Below are positions 1-6,582 of a stretch of 7,092 bases of DNA, one piece after another (position 1 is the first letter of the stretch; every line of letters begins with the position of its first letter). The stretch spans positions 1 to 7,092 of the forward strand of contig DATCKS010000340.1 of NCBI GenBank assembly GCA_036562265.1, read 5' to 3'. Source of the DNA: DASVDK01 sp036562265 [NCBI: Thermodesulfobacteriota bacterium]. GTDB taxonomy: Bacteria; DASVDK01. Under the pieces are notes generated by a model. That model was not told the origin of the DNA, did not search any database, and was given only the letters and a program-made list of their open reading frames with translations. The translations under genes and the position numbers were made by a program.

Positions 1-663
1 GACCAGGCCAGGTCCACCCTCGACGCGACGAAGGCCGACGTCGACGCGCTCGAAGCCCGGGTGCGGGAGCAGGCGGTCCAGCTCCGCTACTTCGGCGTCA
101 CCGCCCCCTCCGACGGCATCATCGGCGACATCCCGGTGCGCGTAGGGGACTACGTGACGACCTCGACGGTCCTCACGACGCTCGACCAGAACCAGGCGCT
201 CGAGGTGAACGTGTCGGTCCCCGTCGAGCGGGCGCCGGAACTCGCGATCGGGATGCCGGTGCTCCTCGTCGACCGGGAGGGGAAGACGATCGCGACCGCC
301 CGCATCGGCTTCATCTCCCCCCAGGTGAACGACGCCACCCAGTCGGTCCTCGTCAAGACCATCGTGGAGAACACGACCGGCGACCTCAGGACCGAGCAGT
401 TCGTCCGGGCGCGCATCGTCTGGCAGACGCGCAAGGGGCCGGTCGTGCCGGCGGCGGCCGTGACCCGCCTCAACGGGCAGCCGTTCGCCTTCGTGGCCGA
501 GGAGGACGGCGGCGCGCTCGTCGCCAGGCAGCGGCCGATCGAGGTCGGCACCATCATCGGCAACGACTACGTGGTCCTCGAGGGGATCGAGCCGGGCGAC
601 CGGGTCGTCGTGTCGGGCATCCAGAAGCTCCGTGACGGCGCGCCGCTCGCGCCCGAGCCGTAA
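1..663 (+). CDS. RND efflux periplasmic adaptor subunit (membrane fusion protein), 5' end missing
   Basis: This is the C-terminal 220 residues of an HlyD/AcrA-type adaptor, which bridges an inner-membrane RND pump and an outer-membrane channel in the periplasm. The frame is open from base 1, so the gene began outside the window; the GTG at 61 is an internal valine. Residues 1-30 look like the end of the coiled-coil hairpin (charged, Ala/Leu-rich). The second half of the lipoyl domain follows (TAPSDGIIGDIPVRVGDYVT, about residues 34-53). Next come a beta-barrel (about 58-130, ending in EQFVRARIVW) and the membrane-proximal domain (VVPAAAVTRLNG and GIEPGDRVVVSGIQKLRDGA). The protein ends naturally at TAA 661-663, nine bases before the pump gene, so the two are surely co-transcribed. 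Signal peptide and lipobox, if any, lie upstream and cannot be judged. The family assignment is firm; the substrate is unknown. Confidence 0.94.
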   Translation, partial: DQARSTLDATKADVDALEARVREQAVQLRYFGVTAPSDGIIGDIPVRVGDYVTTSTVLTTLDQNQALEVNVSVPVERAPELAIGMPVLLVDREGKTIATARIGFISPQVNDATQSVLVKTIVENTTGDLRTEQFVRARIVWQTRKGPVVPAAAVTRLNGQPFAFVAEEDGGALVARQRPIEVGTIIGNDYVVLEGIEPGDRVVVSGIQKLRDGAPLAPEP

Positions 664-672
664 GGATCCCCC

Positions 673-3600
673 GTGTTCGTCGACTTCTTCATCCGCCGGC
701 CGATCTTCGCCTCGGTCTGCTCGCTGCTCATCATCCTCGCCGGCGCCGTGAGCATCCCGATCCTGCCGATCGCCCAGTACCCGGAGCTGGCCCCGCCGCA
801 GGTGAACGTCTCCGCCGTCTACACCGGCGCGAACGCGCAGGTGGTCGAGTCGGCCGTCACGATCCCCCTCGAGCAGGCGATCAACGGCGTCGAGGGGATG
901 AAGTACATGACCTCGAGCTCGGGCAACGACGGCACGAGCCAGATCACCGTCACCTTCGACGTCGGTCGCGACCTCGACCTCGCGGCCGTCGACGTCCAGA
1001 ACCGGATCTCCCAGGTGGAGGGGCGGCTGCCGCAGGCCGTCCGGGACAACGGCATCCAGGTGAACAAGGCCTCCACCGCCTTCGTCCTCGCCGTCGGCCT
1101 CTACGCGGAGAACGGCGAGTACAGCAACCTCTTCCTGAGCAACTACGCCGACGTCTACATGGTGGACGCGCTCAAGCGGGTCGAGGGGGTGGGCGAGGTC
1201 AGGATCTTCGGCGAGCGGAAGTACGCCATGCGGATCTGGCTCGACCCGCAGCGGCTCGCCTCGCGCGGCCTCACCGCCTCGGACGTGGTCGCCGCCGTCG
1301 GGGAGCAGAACGTGCTCGTCTCCGCGGGGCAGGTCGGCCAGGCGCCGGCCGTACCCGGACAGCAGTACCAGATCACGGTGCGCGCGCAGGGACGGCTCAC
1401 GGACCCGGAGGAGTTCGGGCGGATCGTCCTCGAGACGGGAGACGACGGGACGCTCGTCCAGCTCAAGGACGTCGGCCGGGTGGAACTCGGCGCCGAGAAC
1501 TACAACAGCGTCCTGCGCTTCAACGGCTACGAAGGGGTCGGCATCGGCGTCATCCAGCTCCCCACCGCCAACGCCCTCGAGGTGGAGCGCAACGTCCGGG
1601 CCGAACTCGAGCGGCTTGCCGAGAGCTTTCCGCCCGGCATGCAGTACGCCATCGCGTTCAACACGACGACGGTCATCGCGGAATCGATCCGGGAGGTCGT
1701 GACGACGCTCTTCGAGGCGATCGCCCTCGTCATCCTCGTCATCTTCGTCTTCCTCCAGACCTGGCGGGCGACGGTCATCCCGGCCATCACGATCCCGGTG
1801 TCGCTCATCGGGACCTTCGCCTTCGTCGAGCTCTTCGACTTCTCCATCAACACGCTCACCCTCTTCGGCCTGACGCTCGCGACCGGCCTCGTCGTGGACG
1901 ACGCCATCGTCGTCATCGAGAACATCGAGCGCCACATCCACGACAAGGGGGAGAGCCCGAGGGTGGCGTCGTCGCGCGCGATGGGCGAGGTGACCGGCGC
2001 CGTCATCGCCATGTCGCTCGTCGTCATCGCGGTCTTCGTGCCGGTCGCCTTCTTCCCGGGGACGGCGGGGCGGCTCTACAACCAGTTCGCGCTCACGATC
2101 GCCTTCTCGATCGCGCTGTCGACCTTCAACGCCCTCACGCTCACGCCGGCCCTCTCGGCGCTCCTCCTCGCGCCGAGCGGCGCGAAGACGCGCGGCGTCT
2201 TCGGCTGGGTGAACCGGGTGATCGCCGCCTCGACGGACGGGTACGTCCGGTCGCTGCGCCGGCTCGTGCGGTTCAGGCTCGCGATGCTCGGCGCCTTCGC
2301 GGTGCTCCTGCTCCTCACCTGGTGGGTCTACCGCCTCGTCCCGACGAGCTTCGTCCCCGAGGACGACCAGGGGTACTTCATCACGCAGATCCAGGCGCCG
2401 GCCGGGACGTCGCTCCAGTACACGACCGACGTGGTGAAGAAGGTGGAGGCGATCCTCGGCGAGGAGGACGAGGTGCAGGCCACCTTCGCCGCCATCGGCT
2501 TCAGCTTCGGCGGGTCGGCGCCCAACAAGGCGCTGGTCTTCTCGCCGCTCAGGCCGATCGACGAGCGGACCGAGCCGGACGAGACGGCCGCGGCCGTCAT
2601 CGACCGGGTGCGGGGGCGGATGCTCGCCCTCCCCGACGCGATCGTCGTGCCGTTCAGCCCGCCGGCCGTGCGCGGCATCGGGAACTTCGGCGGGTTCCAG
2701 TTCCAGGTGCAGGACCGGTCGGGCGGGCCGCCCGAGGCGCTCGCCGAGGCGGTCTCCGGCGTGCTGGCGGAGGGGAGCCGGCAGCCCGGCCTGCGCGGGC
2801 TCTTCACCGCCTTCACGGCCAACGACCCGCAACTCCTCGTCTCGATCGACCGCGAGCGGGCCAAGGCGCTCGGCGTGCCGCTCTCGGACATCGCCGCCAC
2901 GCTGCAGGTGTACATGGGCTCGGAGTTCGTCAACGACTTCGAGTTCAACAACCGGTCGTACCGCGTCTACGTGCAGGCCGACCGGCAGTTCCGGGCGAAT
3001 CCCAGGGACATCAGGGAGTTCTACGTGCGCTCGGGCTCGGGCGGCATGGTCCCGCTCGACAACCTCGTGACGATCCGCGAGGTCACGGCGCCGCAGACCA
3101 TCAACCACTTCAACCTCTTCCGGTCGGCCGAGATCATCGGCACCGCCGCGCCCGGCTACAGCTCCGGCCAGGCCATCGCGACCATGGAGGAGACGGCCGG
3201 CCGGGTGCTCCCCCAGGGGATGACCTACGCCTGGTCGGGCCTCGCCCTCGAGGAGATCGAGGCGGGGCGGACGGCGATCGTCATCTTCGCGCTCGGCGTC
3301 CTGGTCGTCTTCCTGGTCCTCGCGGCGCAGTACGAGAGCTGGGTGCTGCCCGGCATCGTCATGCTCGCCGTCCCGGTCGCCATCCTGGGCGCCCTCGGCG
3401 CCCAGTGGCTGCGCGGCTTCGACAACGACGTCTTCTGCCAGATCGGCCTCGTCCTCCTGATCGGGCTCGCGGCGCGCAACGCCATCCTGATCGTCGAGTT
3501 CGCCGAGCAGCTCCGGGCGCGGGGGGCGGACCTCGTCGAGGCGACCATCGAGGCCGCGAGGCTCAGGCTGCGCCCGATCCTCATGACCTCCTTCGCCTTC

Positions 3601-3816
3601 ATCCTCGGCCTCATGCCGCTCGTCTTCGCGAGCGGCGCCGGGTCGGTCGCCCGCAACTCGCTGGGGACCGCGGTGGCCGGTGGGATGCTCGTGTCGACGC
3701 TGCTCAACCTCTTCTTCATCCCGGTGCTCTACCTGATCGTGGAGGGGCTGAGGGAACGGGTGCTCGGGGCGAAGGCCTACGAGGCGTGGCACGAGACGCC
3801 CGGCGGCGAGGCGTAG
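673..3816 (+). CDS. HAE1-family RND multidrug efflux permease (AcrB/MexB-like)
   Basis: This is a full-length, proton-driven inner-membrane pump of 1047 residues (AcrB has 1049). The GTG start is supported by the family N-terminus MFVDFFIRRPIFA and by AAGGA at 662-666, six bases upstream and overlapping the adaptor stop codon. TM1 lies at about 11-30, periplasmic porter/docking loops at about 31-335 and 557-865, TM2-6 at about 340-500, TM7 at about 535-553 and TM8-12 at about 867-1030. The TM4 acidic pair is D409/D410 in GLVVDDAIVVIENIERH. LAAQYESW after TM8 is typical of HAE1 pumps. The phenylalanines of the AcrB drug pocket (F136, F610, F615, F617, F628) have counterparts F137, F605, F610, F612 and F623, suggesting hydrophobic drug-like substrates. 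The equivalents of AcrB R971 and T978 (RLRLRPILMT) are present, but the K940 position is arginine (R935). No outer-membrane channel gene follows. The fold is certain; the substrate is inferred only as a class. Confidence 0.97.
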   Translation: MFVDFFIRRPIFASVCSLLIILAGAVSIPILPIAQYPELAPPQVNVSAVYTGANAQVVESAVTIPLEQAINGVEGMKYMTSSSGNDGTSQITVTFDVGRDLDLAAVDVQNRISQVEGRLPQAVRDNGIQVNKASTAFVLAVGLYAENGEYSNLFLSNYADVYMVDALKRVEGVGEVRIFGERKYAMRIWLDPQRLASRGLTASDVVAAVGEQNVLVSAGQVGQAPAVPGQQYQITVRAQGRLTDPEEFGRIVLETGDDGTLVQLKDVGRVELGAENYNSVLRFNGYEGVGIGVIQLPTANALEVERNVRAELERLAESFPPGMQYAIAFNTTTVIAESIREVVTTLFEAIALVILVIFVFLQTWRATVIPAITIPVSLIGTFAFVELFDFSINTLTLFGLTLATGLVVDDAIVVIENIERHIHDKGESPRVASSRAMGEVTGAVIAMSLVVIAVFVPVAFFPGTAGRLYNQFALTIAFSIALSTFNALTLTPALSALLLAPSGAKTRGVFGWVNRVIAASTDGYVRSLRRLVRFRLAMLGAFAVLLLLTWWVYRLVPTSFVPEDDQGYFITQIQAPAGTSLQYTTDVVKKVEAILGEEDEVQATFAAIGFSFGGSAPNKALVFSPLRPIDERTEPDETAAAVIDRVRGRMLALPDAIVVPFSPPAVRGIGNFGGFQFQVQDRSGGPPEALAEAVSGVLAEGSRQPGLRGLFTAFTANDPQLLVSIDRERAKALGVPLSDIAATLQVYMGSEFVNDFEFNNRSYRVYVQADRQFRANPRDIREFYVRSGSGGMVPLDNLVTIREVTAPQTINHFNLFRSAEIIGTAAPGYSSGQAIATMEETAGRVLPQGMTYAWSGLALEEIEAGRTAIVIFALGVLVVFLVLAAQYESWVLPGIVMLAVPVAILGALGAQWLRGFDNDVFCQIGLVLLIGLAARNAILIVEFAEQLRARGADLVEATIEAARLRLRPILMTSFAFILGLMPLVFASGAGSVARNSLGTAVAGGMLVSTLLNLFFIPVLYLIVEGLRERVLGAKAYEAWHETPGGEA

Positions 3817-3830
3817 CCGCCCTTGGCCGC

Positions 3831-3875
3831 CCTCGTCCGCCCGCGGCCCCGGTCGGCGCGCGCGTGCGGACGAGG
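3831..3875 (+). terminator. Inverted repeat after the RND operon, candidate terminator
   Basis: A perfect 10-bp inverted repeat, CCTCGTCCGC (3831-3840) and GCGGACGAGG (3866-3875), surrounds a 25-base GC-rich loop and starts 15 bases after the pump stop codon. No U-tract follows, so it is not a classical intrinsic terminator. In a GC-rich genome it may assist Rho-dependent termination or protect the 3' end of the mRNA. Confidence 0.4.
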
Positions 3876-3886
3876 CCGGCGCGCCC

Positions 3887-3903
3887 GGCTCGCGCCGCGA
3901 GCC
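3887..3903 (+). terminator. Second short hairpin after the RND operon
   Basis: GGCTCGC (3887-3893) and GCGAGCC (3897-3903) form a perfect 7-bp stem with a three-base GCC loop. It lies 12 bases after the first inverted repeat and before the candidate promoter at 3923. It lacks a U-tract. Together the two hairpins mark a plausible end of the efflux transcript. Confidence 0.35.
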
Positions 3904-3922
3904 ACGGATCCCGCGGTTCTCC

Positions 3923-3952
3923 TTGACCAGCCATCCCCGTTCGGCCTATACG
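3923..3952 (+). promoter_or_regulatory. Candidate sigma-70 promoter upstream of the cupin gene
   Basis: TTGACC (3923-3928, five of six to TTGACA) is followed after 18 bases by TATACG (3947-3952, four of six to TATAAT). This lies in a less GC-rich stretch directly after the efflux operon hairpins. A transcript starting near 3959 would have an untranslated leader of about 345 bases before the cupin start at 4305. That is long, so a closer promoter or another transcript is also possible. It rests on motif matching only. Confidence 0.35.
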
Positions 3953-4304
3953 GCTCGACGCTGCTCCTGGGTTCGGCAACCGCCGTGAGCCGGATGGGCC
4001 GGTGAGGACTTTGCAGGCGTCGTCGCGTGGTGGTCAGGGGGGCGTTGCACGGAAGCGAGCAGGGCACGTGAGTCGACCGCAACCACGACGACTGCCGGCA
4101 CGAGATCGAGACGGAGCTCGCGTTCATCATCCGGCGGGGCCGCCATCGCGGGCACCACACGGTCTGGATCGAGCCGTACCTGCTGAAGGTCCGTGCGCCT
4201 CACCGTATTGGACTTCGAGCGGACCGGTGCGGGACGCTCGGAACCAGATGCACAGGCCCCTCGACGCGGCGTCCGATAGTGGTCAGGAGGGACCGGAGAG
4301 TCGA

Positions 4305-4673
4305 ATGCAGGTCGTGGACTTCGGACCCGAGCAGGCGGAGGTGATCGGAGAGTTCGGGAGTCGGGGCGCCAGGGCAGTCGCGCTGGGGGACGGTGTCGGC
4401 CGCGCGCACGTCTACGCCGTGCACGTCGAACCGGGCGGCCAGATCGGCGCTCACCCGGCCGGCTTCGGACAACTCTTCCTCGTCGTGACCGGTAGCGGAT
4501 GGGTGGCAGGTGCGGACGGCCGCCGGGTCCCCCTCGCGGCCGGTCAAGGCGCCTACATCGGCCGCGGCGAGATCCACGCGAAGGGCAGCGACAGCGGCAT
4601 GGTGGCCATCATGGTGCAGGTGGACGAGTTGCGCCCGAAGCCGCCGTCTCGGGAGGCCGGCGGTGCCGTCTGA
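4305..4673 (+). CDS. Small single-domain cupin protein
   Basis: The 122-residue protein fits one cupin beta-barrel. ATG 4305 is chosen because GGAGAG (4295-4300) lies four bases upstream and the translation becomes protein-like exactly there (MQVVDFGPEQAE). The frame stays open back to GTG 4002, but that extension has poor composition. Cupin motif 1 is PGGQIGAHPAGFGQLFLVVTG (around residues 43-63) and motif 2 is AAGQGAYIGRGEIHAKGS (around 78-95). The usual HxH of motif 1 is reduced to a single H50, the usual glutamate is Q56, and the motif 2 histidine H91 is kept. Metal binding is therefore uncertain, and the protein may be a binding or sensing cupin without oxygenase activity. There is no signal peptide, so it is probably cytoplasmic. 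It stands alone, convergent with osmC. The fold is well supported; the ligand and role are unknown. Confidence 0.85.
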   Translation: MQVVDFGPEQAEVIGEFGSRGARAVALGDGVGRAHVYAVHVEPGGQIGAHPAGFGQLFLVVTGSGWVAGADGRRVPLAAGQGAYIGRGEIHAKGSDSGMVAIMVQVDELRPKPPSREAGGAV

Positions 4674-4689
4674 CGACTCGTGAGACTGT

Positions 4690-4713
4690 GGGGTCAGGCC
4701 TTGACGTTTTCCT
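4690..4713 (-). repeat. Degenerate inverted copy of the 24-bp repeat
   Basis: This stretch matches the reverse complement of the tandem repeat at 4812-4860 at 20 of 24 positions by hand alignment. The first 13 bases, ggggtcaggcctt (4690-4702), are perfect and ttttcc (4707-4712) also matches. It starts 17 bases after the cupin stop codon. Confidence 0.8.
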
Positions 4714-4811
4714 CGCCGATCGCGTTCGGCCCTCGAGGCTTTCCGGACACTTACCAGCGTGGTCGCGGTTGAACCCCAGTGTTCTTCGGTACTTTCGCCG
4801 ACCGGGGGGCG

Positions 4812-4860
4812 TGGAAAATGGAAAGGCCTGACCCCCTGGAAAATGGAAAGGCCTGACCCC
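4812..4860 (+). repeat. Two perfect tandem copies of a 24-bp repeat
   Basis: Positions 4812-4835 and 4837-4860 are identical over 24 bases, with a single C at 4836 between them (period 25). Each copy begins tggaaaatgg and ends with aaggcctgacccc (4823-4835 and 4848-4860). The A-rich half stands out from the GC-rich surroundings. The perfect identity points to recent duplication or to selection on the sequence. Confidence 0.95.
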
Positions 4861-4866
4861 GGGACG

Positions 4867-5310
4867 TCAGCTTGCGAGGGTGGCCTTCACGCTGAGCGCC
4901 ACGTTGCCCTTGAGGGCCTGGGAGATGGGGCAGCCGTCCTTGGCCTCTTCGGCGGCGCGGGCGAAGGCGGCCTGATCGATACCCGGGACGCGGCCTTCCA
5001 CCTCGAGGGCGCTCGAGGTCACCTTGAAGCCCTGGTCCACCTTGTCGAAGGTGACCGCCGCGCGCACCTCGAGTCGCTCGGCCGGGGTGCGGGCCTTCGC
5101 GAGGCCGGCCGAGAGCGCCATGGCGAAGCAGCTCGCGTGCGCGGCGGCCAGAAGCTCCTCGGGGCTCGTCCGGCCGTTCGGCTCCTCGCTGCGCGAGGCC
5201 CAGGTGATGGCCTGGTCCGTGAAGGTGCCGCTGCTCCGCGCGGACACCCGCCCCTTGCCCGACAGGAGGTCTCCCTCCCACACCGCCTCGGCCCGTCGAA
5301 TCGCAGCCAT
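4867..5310 (-). CDS. osmC: OsmC-subfamily organic hydroperoxide reductase (peroxiredoxin-like)
   Basis: The 147-residue cytoplasmic protein reduces organic hydroperoxides through a cysteine pair and acts as a homodimer in this family. The match to E. coli OsmC runs end to end. It includes WEGDLLSGKGRVS (11-23, E. coli WEGDIKRGKGTVS), SPEELLAAAHASCFAMALS (49-67) with the peroxidatic C61, FDKVDQGFKVT, VPGIDQAAF, and GCPISQALKGNVAL with the resolving C127. The CPxSQ motif and overall pattern favour the OsmC subfamily over Ohr. ATG 5310-5308 is preceded by a strong AAGGAGGAG ribosome site (5326-5318) eight bases upstream. It lies 119 bases downstream of the ene-reductase gene on the same strand, with a hairpin between, so it may be read through or use its own promoter; I saw no clear promoter in the gap. 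Its stop codon lies 6 bases from the repeat cluster. Expected inducers are osmotic or peroxide stress, but no operator is visible. Confidence 0.96.
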   Translation of the reverse strand: MAAIRRAEAVWEGDLLSGKGRVSARSSGTFTDQAITWASRSEEPNGRTSPEELLAAAHASCFAMALSAGLAKARTPAERLEVRAAVTFDKVDQGFKVTSSALEVEGRVPGIDQAAFARAAEEAKDGCPISQALKGNVALSVKATLAS

Positions 5311-5379
5311 CCGTCTTCTCCTCCTTGGGCGATCGGTTCGCCCGGGACGATGCTCGCACGGCTCGGGCCGGGGCGCCGT

Positions 5380-5422
5380 GAGCCGCCGGACGAAACGGCC
5401 GGGCCGGCCGCTCGTCCGGCTC
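5380..5422 (-). terminator. Hairpin between the ene-reductase gene and osmC
   Basis: CCGGACGA (5386-5393) pairs with TCGTCCGG (5412-5419), and inside it CGGCC (5396-5400) pairs with GGCCG (5406-5410) around a 5-base loop. The outer GAG (5380-5382) can pair with CTC (5420-5422) across a bulge. It begins 8 bases after the ene-reductase stop codon. There is no U-tract, so this is either an attenuating hairpin or a structured 3' end that lowers read-through into osmC. Confidence 0.45.
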
Positions 5423-5429
5423 GGGCGGG

Positions 5430-6497
5430 CTAGCTCGGCGTGGCCCGCAGGTACTGCGGCGGGTAGACGAGCGGCGCGCCGAGGGCGCGCGAGGCGTGGA
5501 GCGGCCAGTAGGGGTTGCGCAGCAGCTCGCGCCCGAGGAACACCGCGTCGGCCTGGCCGGTCACCACGATCTGCTCGGCCTGCTCCGGCGCGGTGATCAG
5601 CCCGACCGCGGCGGTCGGCACCTTCGCCTCGCGCCGGATGGTGGCGGCGAAGGGGACCTGGTAGCCCGGCGCCATCGGCACCTTGGCCCAGGGCACGATC
5701 CCGCCCGACGAGCAGTCGATCAGGTCGACGCCGAGGGCGGCGAGCCGCTTCGACAGCTCCACGGCCTCTTCCAGGGTGAAGCCCCCGTCCACCCAGTCGG
5801 TCGCCGAGATCCGCACGAAGAGGGGACGATTCGCCGGCCACGCCTGCCGGACGGCCGCGGCGACGGCGAGCGGGGCGCGCATGCGGTTCTCGAGCGAGCC
5901 GCCGTACTCGTCGGTGCGGCGGTTGGCGAGCGGCGACAGGAAGCTGTGCAGCAGGTAGCCGTGCGCCATGTGCAGCTCGATCACCTCGAAGCCGGCCGCG
6001 AGCGCCCGCCGTGCGGCGTCGACGAACTGCGCCACGACGCCGTCGATGTCGCTGCGCGACAGCTCGCGCGGCTCCGGGTAGCCCTCGCCGAACGGCACCG
6101 CGCTCGGGGCGACCGGTTGCCAGCCGCGCGCGGAGGGCGCAAGCGGCTTGCCGCCACGCCAGGGCGCGTCGGTCGAGGCCTTGCGGCCGGCATGGGCAAG
6201 CTGGACGCCCGGCACGGCGCCGTGCGCCTTGAGGAAGGTCGTGATGCGGCGGAACGCCTCGGCGTGCCGGTCGCTCCAGAGGCCGCTGTCGTCGGGCGAG
6301 ATGCGCCCCTCGGGCGACACCGCGGTCGCCTCCACCATGATGAGCGCGGCGCCGCCGACGGCGCGGCTGCCGAGGTGGACGAGGTGCCAGTCGGTCGGCA
6401 TCCCGTCCTCGGACGAGTACTGGCACATGGGGGAGACGAAGACGCGGTGCCTGAACTCGATGTCGCGCAGGCGAAAGGGCGAGAAGAGTCGGCTCAC
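5430..6497 (-). CDS. Old Yellow Enzyme-family NADH:flavin oxidoreductase (YqjM/XenA class ene-reductase)
   Basis: This FMN-dependent TIM-barrel enzyme of 355 residues uses NAD(P)H to reduce the C=C bond of enals, enones, maleimides and sometimes nitro compounds. The class is set by SPMCQYS, whose C25 and Y27 correspond to the redox-tuning cysteine and tyrosine of YqjM and XenA. Substrate-binding H176 and H179 and the proton donor Y181 are in ELHMAHGYLLHSFLSP. NRRTDEYGGSLENR is the conserved family stretch, and VFLGRELLRNP lies near the FMN phosphate. R351 in PPQYLRA aligns with the YqjM arginine finger. The length is close to XenA (about 360) and longer than YqjM (about 338). GTG 6497-6495 is chosen because it gives the usual MSRLFSPFRLRD N-terminus and has GAGG eight bases upstream; GTG 6506 would add three residues but has no well-spaced site. 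It is probably cytoplasmic. It may be co-expressed with osmC downstream. The physiological substrate cannot be told. Confidence 0.95.
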   Translation of the reverse strand: MSRLFSPFRLRDIEFRHRVFVSPMCQYSSEDGMPTDWHLVHLGSRAVGGAALIMVEATAVSPEGRISPDDSGLWSDRHAEAFRRITTFLKAHGAVPGVQLAHAGRKASTDAPWRGGKPLAPSARGWQPVAPSAVPFGEGYPEPRELSRSDIDGVVAQFVDAARRALAAGFEVIELHMAHGYLLHSFLSPLANRRTDEYGGSLENRMRAPLAVAAAVRQAWPANRPLFVRISATDWVDGGFTLEEAVELSKRLAALGVDLIDCSSGGIVPWAKVPMAPGYQVPFAATIRREAKVPTAAVGLITAPEQAEQIVVTGQADAVFLGRELLRNPYWPLHASRALGAPLVYPPQYLRATPS

Positions 6498-6505
6498 GTA
6501 GGACA

Positions 6506-6509
6506 CCTC
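6506..6509 (-). promoter_or_regulatory. Ribosome binding site deciding the ene-reductase start
   Basis: GAGG on the minus strand lies eight bases before GTG 6497-6495 but overlaps the alternative GTG at 6506-6504. This favours the internal start and the shorter, family-typical N-terminus. Confidence 0.5.
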
Positions 6510-6538
6510 GCAGTCGGGTATCGGGATCGCCGCGGAGC

Positions 6539-6568
6539 ATTCTAGCGGTCGGCACCGGGCCGTACCAA
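6539..6568 (-). promoter_or_regulatory. Candidate sigma-70 promoter of the ene-reductase gene
   Basis: On the minus strand, TTGGTA (6568-6563, four of six to TTGACA) is followed after 18 bases by TAGAAT (6544-6539, five of six to TATAAT). Transcription would start near 6532, giving a leader of about 35 bases to GTG 6497. Its position and its local drop in GC content make this the most convincing promoter in the window. Confidence 0.5.
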
Positions 6569-6582
6569 TCCGGCGCCGGTCC

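Larger units (their letters stand above)
3817..4304. other. Intergenic region between the RND operon and the cupin gene
   Basis: These 488 bases hold no gene I can support. The left part has two GC-rich hairpins just after the pump stop codon and then a candidate sigma-70 promoter. A reading frame open from GTG 4002 runs into the cupin gene, but its Arg/Pro/Gly-rich translation upstream of 4305 looks like ordinary GC-rich open frame. In another frame, after the TGA at 4069-4071, a stretch of about 45 codons (for example HEIETELAFIIRRG and TVWIEPYLLKV) looks more protein-like, but it lacks a convincing start and matches nothing I know. It could be a decayed gene fragment. Confidence 0.5.
4690..4860. 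mobile_element. Possible small non-autonomous repetitive element (REP/MITE-like)
   Basis: Inverted copies of one sequence bound a 171-bp segment lying exactly in the gap between two convergent genes, ending 6 bases before the osmC stop codon. The interior (4714-4811) has no recognisable gene. Read on the minus strand it has a short open stretch (NTGVQPRPRW in one frame, RTLGFNRDHAGKCPESLEG in another) that I do not recognise. From memory, ends of the ggggtcagg-cctt type recur near Y1/REP-associated transposases in GC-rich genomes. I cannot verify this here, and no transposase gene is present. Alternatively, the inverted arms simply act as a bidirectional terminator. Confidence 0.4.

Noticed and set aside
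2322-3926. Long plus-strand open frame of 534 codons inside the RND pump gene
   Set aside because: It is a shifted-frame shadow of the pump with Arg/Gly/Pro-rich translation and no domain. The pump frame explains the whole region.
3946-4203. Minus-strand 85-codon frame
   Set aside because: No ribosome site, no recognisable motif and biased composition; it overlaps the candidate promoter and leader.
4030-4291. Direct repeat gtggtcagg-ggg at 4030-4042 and 4279-4291
   Set aside because: It is twelve of thirteen identical bases in G-rich DNA with no symmetry and no link to a gene end, so chance is the simplest explanation.
4002-4304. N-terminal extension of the cupin to GTG 4002
   Set aside because: The extension has Arg/Pro-rich composition, and a ribosome site precedes ATG 4305, where the cupin-like sequence starts.
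4780-4800. GGTTCAA-like T-loop motif on the minus strand suggesting a tRNA remnant
   Set aside because: No matching acceptor, D-arm or anticodon stems can be drawn around it.
4812-4860. CRISPR array
   Set aside because: There are only two direct copies separated by a single base, with no spacers and no cas genes.
5496-6545. Plus-strand open frame of 349 codons antisense to the ene-reductase gene
   Set aside because: It is a low-complexity shadow typical of GC-rich DNA; the minus-strand frame has complete catalytic motifs.
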